In this document: positions 6,358 through 16,042 of the stretch, piece after piece
How the letters are laid out: each line of letters begins with the position of its first letter
How positions within the stretch are numbered: the first letter of the stretch is position 1
From: a bacterium SCSIO 12643
GTDB lineage: Bacteria > Bacteroidota > Bacteroidia > Flavobacteriales_G > Salibacteraceae
Assembly: GCA_024398135.1 (NCBI GenBank)
Contig: CP073750.1
Span: forward strand, 2,790,001 to 2,854,000
Reading direction: 5' to 3'
Length of the DNA: 64,000 nucleotides
Position numbers and translations under genes: made by a program
The notes under the pieces: generated by a model
What the model was told of the DNA's origin: nothing
The model's database searches: none
What the model saw: the letters and a program-made list of their open reading frames with translations, nothing else

Positions 6358-8571
6358 TTACTCTCCCTTCACCTGATACTCCATTTCAAAACGAGGTCTG
6401 TTTCTATTCACATCATCGTTGATTTCTTCTTTAAAAGTAAATCTCTCAGTAAGTCCTTTGGAGGCAATATAGGCTTGCATGTTTCGTATGCGTGCATCAA
6501 TCACTTTTTGATGCGTAGCTTTTAAATTATCTTCAGAAACATATAAATCCGCCAATTCATTAAAAGAAAGTTCACCCGGAACAGATTGTGTTTTCGTTTC
6601 CAGGAACGTGATCAACTCTGGTGTTTCATCCATATGTAATACCTTGGCAATATCTACGGCATCTAGTTCGACCTGTGCACTGTCGCTCCCATAATTTTGC
6701 TGGAGAAATAAACCTTTCTTAGCCAGATATTCTTTTACCAGTTTCTTTTCTTTTTCAATGTCCAGCGTTTGTTGTGCGACCACAGAAATCCCCGGTTTTT
6801 GTTCAAGTACATTTGCGATTAAATCCAGTTGTGCTGTTTGTTCCGGTCCGAGTTCATATTGAAGTAATTCGAATCGAATAAATTTGATATCATCCTCGCT
6901 AGCACCTACGGCATCTGCCAATAAGTTATAAGGAGAAGTAGCCGCTTTAATCAATACGTTTAACACGACTTTCCAAATCAGCTTACTATAACGAAATTCC
7001 GGATCATCAATATCACCTTCGGCAGGCACATCAATATGGATCAATCGTTTAGGATCTTCCAAAACCATCACTCCTAATTTCATTGGAACTTTATATTCCG
7101 GTTTGACACTTTTTACCTTATCACCAAACTCAGTCTTGTATAATTTCATTACCAAATGACTATTGAGGTGATTGCCCACAATTTTGTTTTTGGTTTGGAA
7201 AGAAAGCCTTCCACCTTCAATAGGATAAGCTGTAGAATTTAACGAGAACACAGAGAAATCTTTAATTGGGATTTTTCTTAAATCCATATTGAAAGTTCCG
7301 CCTTTATCAGGATTTCCTGGATCAGTGACCATAAACCCTTTAAACGTTCCTACGCCATTCATGATCGCATCCAGATTAAAAGTAACATCACGACCTTCAG
7401 TCAATGAATCTGCTTTAAGGTTGATTGCGGTAATAGCATAATCAAACGGTCCATTCGCAATGGATTTATCCGTGTAGTTGACCACACCGGAGTTCAATCT
7501 GAATTCTTCCAATAGGTAGGTTAAAGGTTCTTCCTCTACATTAGTTTCTACATTGATCTCAGCCGTACGTGTGGTATCCGGATCTTCTTTCATTAAGGTG
7601 CTCAGATTATCAAAATCTTCGGTGTATTGAATTGCATTGATTTCTGGTTGCGTTACTGTAAGTGAACCAAAATGGTACGTATTGGTTAATAGGTTCAATT
7701 CTTTAGCATCCATATACAAAGCACCCAATTTAAATGCTTCAACGCCTTCGTTATCCGCGATCATGAAATTGTTCAGATTCATGCTGCCTTTTACAACTGG
7801 TGTGGTTGGGGTATCCAAATCTCCCACAATATGGACCTGCCCGCTAAATACTCCTTCCAGTTTAGTGATGTTCATACTGGATTGGGTATAGATCAAAAAT
7901 GGGTTAAGATCTAAGTCCTGTACCCCCATATTACATTCATAACTGCTTTCTTCCAGGTCGTAGTCAATATCCATATTGAATCTACCACCTTTGGCAAGTG
8001 CAAATTCTAATCCAGCTTTAGTGTTCTTATCCCCAAAAGAAACCCCGGGAATTTTAACATTGATATCCTTTAAGTTATGGTATGCCCCCAAATCCCGGTC
8101 ATCATATGCCACTTCACTATGTAAAATCTGAATATCATTCAACGTGAATACTTTGATAAAAGATTCCTCTTCCTCAATAGTGGTATCTACTGCTGTAGTG
8201 TCTGAGGGAGGGATTAAATCATCAAAATTGAACCCCTCATGTTCCATCCAAACACTCACATTAAGTCCTTTGATATGAAGCGCTTCAGAAAGGAAAGTGC
8301 CCCCAAATAATTTGTATAATACCAAATCCATATACAGAGAGTCAAACTGAACAAATTCAGTAGAATCGTGTTGTTCCAGAATTTTAAAATCGGTGATTAC
8401 AAAATGTCCATTGAAAGCATTAAAATCTAATTCCGACATTTTTATTTGACGGCCAACGAGTTCGACACTATTGTCTTCAATATAGGTTTTCGCGTAGTCG
8501 GGGCCTGCCCATAAAATTATGGTTACAACCAGTAGCAGGATGCTGGTGATAATAAATAGAATTTTTTTCAT
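6358..8571 (-). CDS. DUF748 / AsmA-like envelope protein
   Basis: A 737-residue protein with one N-terminal membrane segment (about 4-22) and a long beta-rich periplasmic part, the architecture of AsmA/DUF748 proteins linked to envelope biogenesis or inter-membrane lipid transport. Characteristic DUF748 stretches are visible near the C-terminus: a basic, hydrophobic segment ending in GASEDD, then FELLQYELGPEQ and a region like OmpA-type 'sum of elements' (GISVVAQQ, LVKEYLAKKG). A short acidic linker (TTAVDTTIEEEES) occurs around residue 125. It is a single gene with a -7 box just upstream and converges on the GIY-YIG gene. Precise function is not known. Confidence 0.8.
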   Translation of the reverse strand: MKKILFIITSILLLVVTIILWAGPDYAKTYIEDNSVELVGRQIKMSELDFNAFNGHFVITDFKILEQHDSTEFVQFDSLYMDLVLYKLFGGTFLSEALHIKGLNVSVWMEHEGFNFDDLIPPSDTTAVDTTIEEEESFIKVFTLNDIQILHSEVAYDDRDLGAYHNLKDINVKIPGVSFGDKNTKAGLEFALAKGGRFNMDIDYDLEESSYECNMGVQDLDLNPFLIYTQSSMNITKLEGVFSGQVHIVGDLDTPTTPVVKGSMNLNNFMIADNEGVEAFKLGALYMDAKELNLLTNTYHFGSLTVTQPEINAIQYTEDFDNLSTLMKEDPDTTRTAEINVETNVEEEPLTYLLEEFRLNSGVVNYTDKSIANGPFDYAITAINLKADSLTEGRDVTFNLDAIMNGVGTFKGFMVTDPGNPDKGGTFNMDLRKIPIKDFSVFSLNSTAYPIEGGRLSFQTKNKIVGNHLNSHLVMKLYKTEFGDKVKSVKPEYKVPMKLGVMVLEDPKRLIHIDVPAEGDIDDPEFRYSKLIWKVVLNVLIKAATSPYNLLADAVGASEDDIKFIRFELLQYELGPEQTAQLDLIANVLEQKPGISVVAQQTLDIEKEKKLVKEYLAKKGLFLQQNYGSDSAQVELDAVDIAKVLHMDETPELITFLETKTQSVPGELSFNELADLYVSEDNLKATHQKVIDARIRNMQAYIASKGLTERFTFKEEINDDVNRNRPRFEMEYQVKGE

Positions 8572-8587
8572 ACGTTTTAGAGTGGTG

Positions 8588-8595
8588 CAAAAGTA
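8588..8595 (-). promoter_or_regulatory. Candidate -7 box of the DUF748 gene
   Basis: On the minus strand TACTTTTG matches TAnnTTTG exactly, 16 nt before the start codon at 8571, giving a 5' UTR of about 10 nt. No clear -33 TTG. Confidence 0.45.
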
Positions 8596-8643
8596 GGATT
8601 AAATGTGAAGTCTAAGTTTTATAAAATTTAGAATAATATCAAT

Positions 8644-9717
8644 TTAATGCCCATAATCCACATCATCCATTTTACCATGAAATACTTTGTATTGGATAAA
8701 GAAATAGATCGCCACTAAAACAATGGCGATGGCAAACCAGTAAACACCCACCGATAATCCATATTCATCTGCAGCTACATTGTAAATTGTCAAAGATGGA
8801 TTGATCGCATTGGTAGATGGTAAAACCTTTGGAAATATTGACATCGCTGTAGAAATAAATCCGCCTAATAAAAACAAAGAAGAGAAGATAAACCCGGTAC
8901 CATCTTTTTGAAATTTTTGGATTCTATACAGTCCTAAATGTCCAATCAAACAGATCAAAGGAAATAGTATTAGAAGTGGAGATTCTTTAAAATTATGAAA
9001 TGGATCTTCCTCAATCACATGCCACGAGAAAATGGAGATGAGGATGAGAATGGATAACCCAATATTCAGTTTGAAAATGACCGCTCTCAATTTTGTATTA
9101 ATACTAGAGTTTGTTTTGAAGATAATCCAGTTGGCTCCGTGAATCGTTAACGAAACAACTCCGATAATGCCTAATAAAAGCGTAAACCAATCAATGATTC
9201 CTAATTGTTCGGAGACCGGGTGAAATGAAGCGTCCCAAAGTGGTAGAAAGAAATAGTGCGCTTCTTGCGTAGATACTCCATTGACAACGTTTCCTAAATT
9301 GACCCCACGAACAATATTTCCTAAGGCTACGCCAAAAAATAAGGCTAAAAGAAAACTGGCAATGCCAAAGGCTTTGTCCCAAATAGCCTCCCAAATGGGA
9401 TGATGAATTTGATGTCTCAATTCCAATCCAATTGCCCGGAAAATGAGTAACCAAAGAATAATAATAAGCGGTAAATAGAATCCACTAAAAGAAGAAGCGT
9501 ATAAAGTTGGGAAAGCGAAAAACAAAACTCCTCCAGCAGCAATCAACCAAACTTCATTGGCATCCCAGAATGGGCCAATGGCTTGTGTGATCGCTTTTTT
9601 ATCCGCTTCCTTTTTCGCAAAAAATAAATGGATAATTCCAGCTCCGAAATCGTAGCCGTCTAATATGATATAGATTGCCAACATGAGCATCAATACGATA
9701 TACCAAAATAATTCCAT
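8644..9717 (-). CDS. cydB: Cytochrome bd-type quinol oxidase subunit II
   Basis: Partner of CydA in the bd-type terminal oxidase, which oxidises quinol and reduces O2 to water in the cytoplasmic membrane without proton pumping; typical of micro-oxic or stress respiration. Seen: the family motifs DGYDFGAG (about 21-28) and WDANEVWLIAAGG (about 51-63), eight or more hydrophobic segments across 357 residues, and normal length. It starts 2 nt after the cydA stop, so the two are co-transcribed and probably translationally coupled. No cydX-like small ORF is evident after it. Confidence 0.95.
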   Translation of the reverse strand: MELFWYIVLMLMLAIYIILDGYDFGAGIIHLFFAKKEADKKAITQAIGPFWDANEVWLIAAGGVLFFAFPTLYASSFSGFYLPLIIILWLLIFRAIGLELRHQIHHPIWEAIWDKAFGIASFLLALFFGVALGNIVRGVNLGNVVNGVSTQEAHYFFLPLWDASFHPVSEQLGIIDWFTLLLGIIGVVSLTIHGANWIIFKTNSSINTKLRAVIFKLNIGLSILILISIFSWHVIEEDPFHNFKESPLLILFPLICLIGHLGLYRIQKFQKDGTGFIFSSLFLLGGFISTAMSIFPKVLPSTNAINPSLTIYNVAADEYGLSVGVYWFAIAIVLVAIYFFIQYKVFHGKMDDVDYGH

Positions 9718-9719
9718 AA

Positions 9720-11051
9720 TCAGTTTTTTACAGGTTGAGGTCCATTGTGAATCGCCTTGCCGACAAGTAATAAGAAGAGTAGACCGAGGAGCATATATAA
9801 TCCGATAAAACCCAGAAGCGTAAATAATGTGTTTCCAGAGGAAACGGTAGGAGACGCGCCTTCAGCAGTTCGCAATAAATTGTAAACTAACCAGGGCTGA
9901 CGTCCCAGTTCAGCCGTATACCAGCCCGCAATATTGGCGATATAAGGAAACGGAACCGCAAACATAATCGCCCATAGGACCCATTTGTTTTCGGTAAGTT
10001 TTTTACGAATTAATAAAACCAGAGCGATAAACATCAAACCAATAAAAATGGTTCCCAATCCGACCATGATATGATAGGCGTAATAGAGCCCTGGAATATT
10101 AGTAGGATAGAGGCTTTCATCAAATTGATCAAGACCCAAAATTTGTTGATCCCAATTTTGGTAAGTTAAAAAGCTGAGGACATTAGGAACCGCAATTTTA
10201 TTGTCTAGTTTTTTCTCCTGGATATTAGGTTGGCCGATGAGCACAATTTCAGAACCACCTTCTTCGGTTTCAAAAATACCTTCCATGGCAGCAAAAGTGA
10301 CCGGTTGATATTTTACCAGATTTTTAGCAGCTAAATCACCGGAAGGGAATGCCATAAATACACTGGATATAAATCCCAGAATCACTCCTGTTTTTAAGAA
10401 AATCTGTCCATATTTTTCATGTTTGCTGGTCAATTGATAAAATGCACCAATCGCAGCGACTACAAAAGAAGATGTTACTAAAGATGCTGCTTGATTGTGT
10501 AGGTATGAAGGCCATAACCACGGATTTGAAAACAGCGCAGAGAAGTTTTTAAGCACAAACTTCCCATTTTCTAAAATCTCATATCCAACCGGATATTGCA
10601 TCCAGGAATGTGTGGCAATAATTAAGAAGCCACTAGCCCAGGAACCTAGAAATACCAGAAAACCTGTAAGGAAATGAAGTTTATGTCCGAGGAGTTTCTC
10701 ACCAAATAAAAAGAGACCTAAAAAAGAAGATTCCAGAAAGAATGAAAACATGCCTTCCATTGCTAAGGTCTGACCAATAATACCACCTGTAAGTTCAGAA
10801 AATTTGGCCCAATTGGTACCAAACTGAAATTCCATGGGGATTCCGGTGACCACCCCCATGGCAAAATTTAGTGCAAAAATCTTCATCCAAAATTTAGAAG
10901 CATTATTGTAAATGATGTTTTCAGTTTTTAGAAATTTCCATTTAAAATATACTATGATAAAGGATAGCCCCATGGTCAATTGGGGAAATAAGTAGTGGAA
11001 TGTGATCGTAAATGCGAACTGCATGCGATCATAAAATAACATATCTTCCAT
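9720..11051 (-). CDS. cydA: Cytochrome bd-type quinol oxidase subunit I
   Basis: Haem-bearing catalytic subunit. His19 (TITFHYLF) corresponds to the haem b595 ligand; LHNQAAS around residue 185 carries the second His; GRQPW (about 376-380) is invariant in the family. At 443 residues it is of the short Q-loop type rather than the longer E. coli form. The quinol-loop segment KYQPVTFAAMEGIFET keeps the Lys and Glu usually implicated in quinol oxidation. First gene of the cydAB operon, with a -7 box 25 nt upstream of the ATG. Confidence 0.95.
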   Translation of the reverse strand: MEDMLFYDRMQFAFTITFHYLFPQLTMGLSFIIVYFKWKFLKTENIIYNNASKFWMKIFALNFAMGVVTGIPMEFQFGTNWAKFSELTGGIIGQTLAMEGMFSFFLESSFLGLFLFGEKLLGHKLHFLTGFLVFLGSWASGFLIIATHSWMQYPVGYEILENGKFVLKNFSALFSNPWLWPSYLHNQAASLVTSSFVVAAIGAFYQLTSKHEKYGQIFLKTGVILGFISSVFMAFPSGDLAAKNLVKYQPVTFAAMEGIFETEEGGSEIVLIGQPNIQEKKLDNKIAVPNVLSFLTYQNWDQQILGLDQFDESLYPTNIPGLYYAYHIMVGLGTIFIGLMFIALVLLIRKKLTENKWVLWAIMFAVPFPYIANIAGWYTAELGRQPWLVYNLLRTAEGASPTVSSGNTLFTLLGFIGLYMLLGLLFLLLVGKAIHNGPQPVKN

Positions 11052-11075
11052 GATCGGAAATATTTAAGGATGACA

Positions 11076-11083
11076 CAAAATTA
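11076..11083 (-). promoter_or_regulatory. Candidate -7 box of cydAB
   Basis: Minus-strand TAATTTTG, an exact TAnnTTTG match, places transcription start about 18 nt before the cydA ATG. The sequence TTTCG lies 14 nt further upstream, a poor -33. Confidence 0.45.
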
Positions 11084-11194
11084 AGGGTTAAACAGATCGA
11101 AATGAGATCGGAAGTTTAATTCGAGTTATATTGCTATAGCTTAAAAAAATAGCTGGGAAATTAGAGTGCGGTTTGATGTTTGTTAGGTAGGGAA

Positions 11195-11497
11195 TCAATC
11201 TATTCTTAGATTCGAGTTTAGTTTTTTTGGTAATATTCGAATCACTTCAATGACACCATTTTCATTCACCAGATAATAAATAGTGAATTCCTGATAGGTG
11301 ATCAAACGATATGCTTCACGAATGGATTCAATGGAGTGTCCCAGAGTAAAATCAAGCTGAACTCTTTTAATCAGATGAATCAGATTCTGGTAATGATGAT
11401 CAGCCTCTTCCAATGAAGATTTCCGCTTCCAGAAAGTCCAAATCTTTTCAAGATCCTGGATCGCCATCGTACTCATTAAAAGAGGAGATTTATCCAT
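11195..11497 (-). CDS. RelE/ParE-family toxin
   Basis: A 100-residue protein with the ParE/RelE pattern: LLMSTMAIQDLEKIWTFW at the start (Ser, Ala and DLE-IW of the first helix), a conserved Arg in IREAYRLI, and the closing strands FTIYYLVN and IEVIRILPK. ParE-type members poison gyrase; RelE-type members cleave mRNA, and the sequence does not decide between them, though the DLEKIW...IEVIRIL layout is closest to ParE. The start overlaps the antitoxin by 8 nt, the usual antitoxin-first arrangement. Confidence 0.8.
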   Translation of the reverse strand: MDKSPLLMSTMAIQDLEKIWTFWKRKSSLEEADHHYQNLIHLIKRVQLDFTLGHSIESIREAYRLITYQEFTIYYLVNENGVIEVIRILPKKLNSNLRID

Positions 11498-11705
11498 TTG
11501 TTTTTTTATGTAAATCAGCTAGATGATTTCGAGGATTAAAATGCGCAATACGATCGCTACTTTCACCAATTCGTAGTGCGCGAATAAGTTCTTTTTCCTG
11601 ATCTCTTTCTTGCTCAATAAAGTCGAATAGCTCTAAAAGAACGCTGGAAGCTGATCTTTCAGTGCGCTTTTGGTTTTCTGAATGTTCTGAATCTTTTTTC
11701 GACAT
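11490..11705 (-). CDS. Antitoxin of the ParE-like pair
   Basis: A 71-residue, highly charged protein encoded immediately before and overlapping the toxin by 8 nt. The N-terminal third is polar and Ser/Glu-rich. The middle (VLLELFDFIEQERDQEKEL) is amphipathic helical, and the RALRIGESSDRIAHFNP region resembles a short toxin-binding tail. I infer antitoxin function mainly from position, size and overlap; a ribbon-helix-helix DNA-binding motif is not obvious. Confidence 0.65.
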   Translation of the reverse strand: MSKKDSEHSENQKRTERSASSVLLELFDFIEQERDQEKELIRALRIGESSDRIAHFNPRNHLADLHKKTNG

Positions 11706-11736
11706 ACAATGTGCTCAAAGATAAAAGAATTCAAGA

Positions 11737-12612
11737 CTATCCTTGATGGTATCTCTTTTGGAAATCGGAAGGATTTTCTCCGGTTTTGGATTTGAATACC
11801 CTTGAGAAATACGCATAGTCGCTAAACCCTAAATGATCGGCAATATCTGTCAATTGGTTTTCGGAATGAACAAGCATGCGTTTGGCTTCCAATAATACCC
11901 GTTCTATAATCAATTCTGAAGTTGTTTTTCCCAAGGTGGTTTTAGTGATACGATTGAGATGCTTTGGAGTCATATGCATCCATTCCGCATAAGTGCTGGC
12001 GAGTTTGTCGGTCAGGTAATGCTGTTCGATTAAATTCTCCAGTTGATGTGTCTTTAAGACATATGAACTGGATTGGGAAACATCTTGTAAACGGTTTCCC
12101 ACACACCATCGTGCAATATCTATATAGAGAATATCGATCAGACTTTTGATTTTTTGATGCTGCATTAAATTGTCCTGCTGAAATTCCTGAAGAATAGATT
12201 GAAACAAGATTTCAATTTTAGAGCTTTGATCTATGTTAAGTAGTAGATAAGGAGAGTTTTGAGAAGAATAGAAAAATGGAAAATCTACTACACTTTTACT
12301 GGAGTAATGCAGATCGTAATAGGATTTAGAATGAAAGAAGATATAACCTTCAATATCTTCCGAAAGATACCAGTTATGGGTTTGTCCGGGTTTTAAAAAA
12401 AATAAAGCGCCCTTTTCAATCAGGTAAGAATTAAAATCAATTTCATGTGTACCGCTCCCATGCGTAAACAAAACAGATAAGTAAAAATCATGTTTATGAG
12501 GCGTGGTAATGGAATGATGATTTTCAACCAAATGTTTAGAAAAGATATTGGCGTAAAAATGATCTTCCGAAGAATTTTGGAATTGTTTGATATTTAGGAT
12601 TGGGAGCCTCAA
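11737..12612 (-). CDS. AraC-family transcriptional regulator
   Basis: 291 residues: an N-terminal cupin sensor (about 20-110; PHKHDFYLSVLFTHGSG and a conserved LKPGQTHNW stretch) and a C-terminal double helix-turn-helix (about 195-290; LNRITKTTLGKTTSELI, then ITDIADHLGFSDYAYFSRVF-type second motif ending NPSDFQKRY). The effector is unknown. It is divergent from the DUF983-sulfatase cluster (92 bp between start codons), so that cluster is the most natural target, but it also lies next to the toxin-antitoxin pair. Confidence 0.9.
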   Translation of the reverse strand: MRLPILNIKQFQNSSEDHFYANIFSKHLVENHHSITTPHKHDFYLSVLFTHGSGTHEIDFNSYLIEKGALFFLKPGQTHNWYLSEDIEGYIFFHSKSYYDLHYSSKSVVDFPFFYSSQNSPYLLLNIDQSSKIEILFQSILQEFQQDNLMQHQKIKSLIDILYIDIARWCVGNRLQDVSQSSSYVLKTHQLENLIEQHYLTDKLASTYAEWMHMTPKHLNRITKTTLGKTTSELIIERVLLEAKRMLVHSENQLTDIADHLGFSDYAYFSRVFKSKTGENPSDFQKRYHQG

Positions 12613-12677
12613 CAGAAGTGTCTTAATTATACAAATATATGCGTAAAATATTCAATTTTAAAAACTTTGTTTGTCAG

Positions 12678-12685
12678 TACGTTTG
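12678..12685 (+). promoter_or_regulatory. Candidate -7 box of the DUF983-sulfatase cluster
   Basis: TACGTTTG matches TAnnTTTG exactly, 27 nt before the DUF983 ATG. No TTG lies at the right distance upstream. Confidence 0.5.
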
Positions 12686-12704
12686 CAGAGATTATTAAAG
12701 TTCT

Positions 12705-13058
12705 GTGAATATGATACGGAAAATATCAAAAGGTAAATGTCCGATTTGTGATACGGGAGATGTTTTTGAAAGTGATGGGAATATACTGTTGTTGAAATCC
12801 CCCAAAATGAATACAACGTGTGACCATTGCGGACATAAATATGAGACGGAGCCTGGTTTTTTCTTTGGTGCAATGTTCGTAAGCTATGCTTTGATCGTTG
12901 CGGAACTGATAGTGGTTTTTTTTCTGATTAACCCTTTTTCTCCCTCTACTGAAATGATTCTGGTGGCCATGTTTGTGGTCATTCTGGTCACCAGTTTTAC
13001 CAATTTCAAATATTCCCGTTTGATTTGGATGTATATGCTGACCGACAAAAAGAAGTAA
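12705..13058 (+). CDS. DUF983 membrane protein with zinc ribbon
   Basis: 117 residues (start may be the second Met at 12711). CPIC and CDHC pairs in the first 45 residues form a zinc-ribbon-like domain; two hydrophobic segments (about 55-78 and 85-103) follow. This is the usual DUF983 architecture; function unknown in the family. It ends 1 nt before the large T9SS gene and probably heads the operon that includes the sulfatase. Confidence 0.85.
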   Translation: MNMIRKISKGKCPICDTGDVFESDGNILLLKSPKMNTTCDHCGHKYETEPGFFFGAMFVSYALIVAELIVVFFLINPFSPSTEMILVAMFVVILVTSFTNFKYSRLIWMYMLTDKKK

Positions 13059-13059
13059 A

Positions 13060-16032
13060 ATGAGAAATAAAATGAAGTGGATTTTAGCTTTAATAATTTT
13101 GCCTATTTCTTTGTGTTCACAAGATGGACCAGGAGGAATTGATAAATCCAAATTATATCAATGGCTAGATGCAAATAAAGGTTTGGTGACGACAGCTATG
13201 GCTAGTACTGTCTCACAATGGGAGGATCAATCTGGTCAAAATAATGATGTTTTTCAGAATATAGTGTATCGGCAACCTCCTGCTCTGTTCAATGTAGCTA
13301 ATTCATATCCATTGGTTTTATTTGATGGTTTGAATGATTATCTATCTACAAATACATTATCAAGTAACGTTTATAGAGCTAATTACAATATTTTTCTTGT
13401 TTGGAAAGCGTCTGGAAGTCAATCTCTTAATGAATCGGTATTTTCAACTTCTTCAAATGTTAGTAGTTCTACAATGCAATTTTCTGCCTATACGAATTCA
13501 TCACCTTTTCATTATAGGTTTGGAAACATCTTTGCGGGTAACCTTTCGGCATATACTTCATTAAGGATTACAAATATAATTCGAACCCCTACTGATTTGT
13601 CTATTGGGTTTAACGGATTCATCTTCACAAACACAAACTCTATTGCAAATACAGATGCAAGATATTTTGATTTATTGAGATATGGGGCTAATAGAGCATT
13701 AGACAGATTCTTGAGTTGTCAAATTTCTGAGTCAATTATTGCTTTGACAACGCTAACAACAATTGAACGAATTTTAGTAAGCAACTATCTTGCAGCTAAA
13801 TATGATATAGTATTATCTGCAAACGATTTCTACGTTCAAGATAATATGAGTGCAGGAGATTTTGATCATAATGTTGCCGGAATTGGTAAAGCTATAGATG
13901 GTTCAGATCATACGGACTCGAAGGGGACGGGGATAATAGAGATTAGTAACCCTTCTGATTTACAGAATGATGAATTTTTGTTTTGGGGTGAAGGTATTAA
14001 AAATTCAAATTATACTTTTTCAGGAACTACTGATTACACCGAAAGGTTAAGTAGTATATGGCGAGTGAGTAAAAGAAATGATGTAGGATCGGTTACTCTT
14101 TCTGTTGATGCAGCAGATTTGGATTTATCTGGCAAACAAAGTTGCGCAACTTTATTTGTGATTGTAAGTAGCTCTTCTTCTTTTTCTTCTAAAACAAGAT
14201 ACCCTATGACTTTGAATTCTGGCACCTACACTGCAACTGGTGTTTCCTTCAATGACGATGATTATTTTACGTTCGAATATTTTGATCAAATTGTTGTAGA
14301 TAACTCACAGTTCTATAATGGGGCTGGAAATTCAAATGTTCCAAATACAACAGATGCTTGTTACAAATTTTTGGTTAAAAACTCAGCTACCGGAGCTCTA
14401 CCACTTACGGAAAATGCTATTGTCAAAGAAATTGAAGTAGAATCTGGCGGGGTATTAACTATAAATTCAGATATCTATGTTTCATTGGCTGGAGATATTG
14501 TAAATAATGGAACCATTAACATTGAAGAAAACACTTCTTTAATTCAAACCAGTTCAGGAGCAGATAACAACTCAGGTTCTGGAATCTATAATGTTAAACG
14601 TGCGGGGAATAATTCATCATATATTTATAACATATGGGCTTCACCTATTCAATCAGCTACTCTAACATCTGTATTCAATAGTGCCAATCCGTGCGATATT
14701 TGGACATTTGATAAAGATAATCAAGCATGGAAGTATGATTTTGCTGCAGGGTATTCTACAACTTGTAATGGAAATAGTGTAACATTTTCTGCAACAGATG
14801 TAATCACAGGTGGCGATGGTATCATGGATATCGGGGGGGGGTATTTCGTACCTGGAGATCCTACCGCTTTAAAAACTTACAACGGAGATATTAATAATGG
14901 AGATATTCAAAAAGCCATTACTACCACTTCATTAGGTAACCCTGGAGGAACTGGCTGGGCAGGTGATGATTGGAATCTAATAGGAAACCCATATCCAAGT
15001 GGGTTAAATGCTACTGCCTTTTGGAACGAAAATGCAGTTAATAATTCAAGAATAAGTGATGGATTATACTTCTGGGATGAAGCAGATACTACAGGAGGGT
15101 ATAATCAATATTCAGATTATGCATCATGGAATTTATTAGGAGGGGTTAACTCCGGAAATTCTAGTAAAATCCCTAATGGTCATATTGCAAGTGGTCAGGG
15201 TTTTTGGGTAGTTGCTAATTTAACCACAAATGTAGTTTTTAATAACGGTATGCGGTCTGGTAATAATAATCAGTTTTTTAAAAATAATAATGATGTTAAT
15301 GAAAATAGTTTGGCTTGGATTAATTTAACCTCTCCATCGGGTTATCAGAATAATATATTGTTAGGGTATAATTCAAAAACTACCGATTCCATTGATTTGG
15401 GTTATGATGCACATAAGTTAATAGGAAATTCACATGTTGAATTATCATCACTAATTAATAATGAGAAATTTTCTATTCAAGCATTTGCCCCACTTGAAAT
15501 TGGCAAAGTAAAAGAGATACCGATAAATATTGTAACAAGTGAAACCGGCACTCATTCTATTGGAATGTATAAATCTGAAAATATAGCCGATGATATAGGA
15601 ATTTATTTATGGGATACTGAAACAAATATTAAGCATGATTTGAAATTAGAGAATTATCTAGTAAATCTAGACCAAAACCAAAATTATTTAACCCGATTCA
15701 ATATACTTTTTGAGAAAATGATAGATGAAAATAAAGATAATAATTCATCAAAAGATGTATTAGGAATAAAAAATGCTTCCCATAAAGAATTGCATAATGG
15801 GGGGTATGCTATTATAAATAATAATGGGGATGTTCTTGTTAAGAATAATGATGGAATAAACGCGGATTTAAAGTTGTTTGATGTGACAGGAAGAATGGTT
15901 TGGTTTAAATCCGGAACAAGTGATATTCAGCACCTTCTAATAGGTGGGGAGAACGTGAAGCCAGGGATATACTTATTGTTGATTAGTGAATATGATCATT
16001 CAGGATTATATCAATTTGTTATAAAGTTATAG
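13060..16032 (+). CDS. Large T9SS-exported surface protein, concanavalin/LamG-like head
   Basis: 990 residues. Signal peptide to about residue 20. Residues about 25-240 start with a short polar segment and run through WEDQSGQNNDVFQ and LFDGLNDYLS, the pattern of the lectin-like heads found on Bacteroidota surface proteins. A DUF8202-like stretch (about 260-410, including GIGKAIDGSDH and FLFWGEG) and a second half rich in Asn/Gly repeats follow, ending in a type A sorting domain (about 915-990; RMVWFKSG, PGIYLLLI). Residues 592-594 are three consecutive Gly coded by GGG GGG GGG, a nine-G tract. Adjacent sulfatase and outer-membrane protein suggest sulfated-polysaccharide binding; that is inference. 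Confidence 0.82.
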   Translation: MRNKMKWILALIILPISLCSQDGPGGIDKSKLYQWLDANKGLVTTAMASTVSQWEDQSGQNNDVFQNIVYRQPPALFNVANSYPLVLFDGLNDYLSTNTLSSNVYRANYNIFLVWKASGSQSLNESVFSTSSNVSSSTMQFSAYTNSSPFHYRFGNIFAGNLSAYTSLRITNIIRTPTDLSIGFNGFIFTNTNSIANTDARYFDLLRYGANRALDRFLSCQISESIIALTTLTTIERILVSNYLAAKYDIVLSANDFYVQDNMSAGDFDHNVAGIGKAIDGSDHTDSKGTGIIEISNPSDLQNDEFLFWGEGIKNSNYTFSGTTDYTERLSSIWRVSKRNDVGSVTLSVDAADLDLSGKQSCATLFVIVSSSSSFSSKTRYPMTLNSGTYTATGVSFNDDDYFTFEYFDQIVVDNSQFYNGAGNSNVPNTTDACYKFLVKNSATGALPLTENAIVKEIEVESGGVLTINSDIYVSLAGDIVNNGTINIEENTSLIQTSSGADNNSGSGIYNVKRAGNNSSYIYNIWASPIQSATLTSVFNSANPCDIWTFDKDNQAWKYDFAAGYSTTCNGNSVTFSATDVITGGDGIMDIGGGYFVPGDPTALKTYNGDINNGDIQKAITTTSLGNPGGTGWAGDDWNLIGNPYPSGLNATAFWNENAVNNSRISDGLYFWDEADTTGGYNQYSDYASWNLLGGVNSGNSSKIPNGHIASGQGFWVVANLTTNVVFNNGMRSGNNNQFFKNNNDVNENSLAWINLTSPSGYQNNILLGYNSKTTDSIDLGYDAHKLIGNSHVELSSLINNEKFSIQAFAPLEIGKVKEIPINIVTSETGTHSIGMYKSENIADDIGIYLWDTETNIKHDLKLENYLVNLDQNQNYLTRFNILFEKMIDENKDNNSSKDVLGIKNASHKELHNGGYAIINNNGDVLVKNNDGINADLKLFDVTGRMVWFKSGTSDIQHLLIGGENVKPGIYLLLISEYDHSGLYQFVIKL
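14833..14841 (+). repeat. Homopolymeric G9 tract in coding sequence
   Basis: Nine consecutive G encode Gly592-594 of the large surface protein, using only the codon GGG. Neighbouring glycines mostly use GGA or GGT. Such tracts slip during replication and can switch a frame on and off. Confidence 0.9.
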
Positions 16033-16042
16033 TGAGTTTTAA

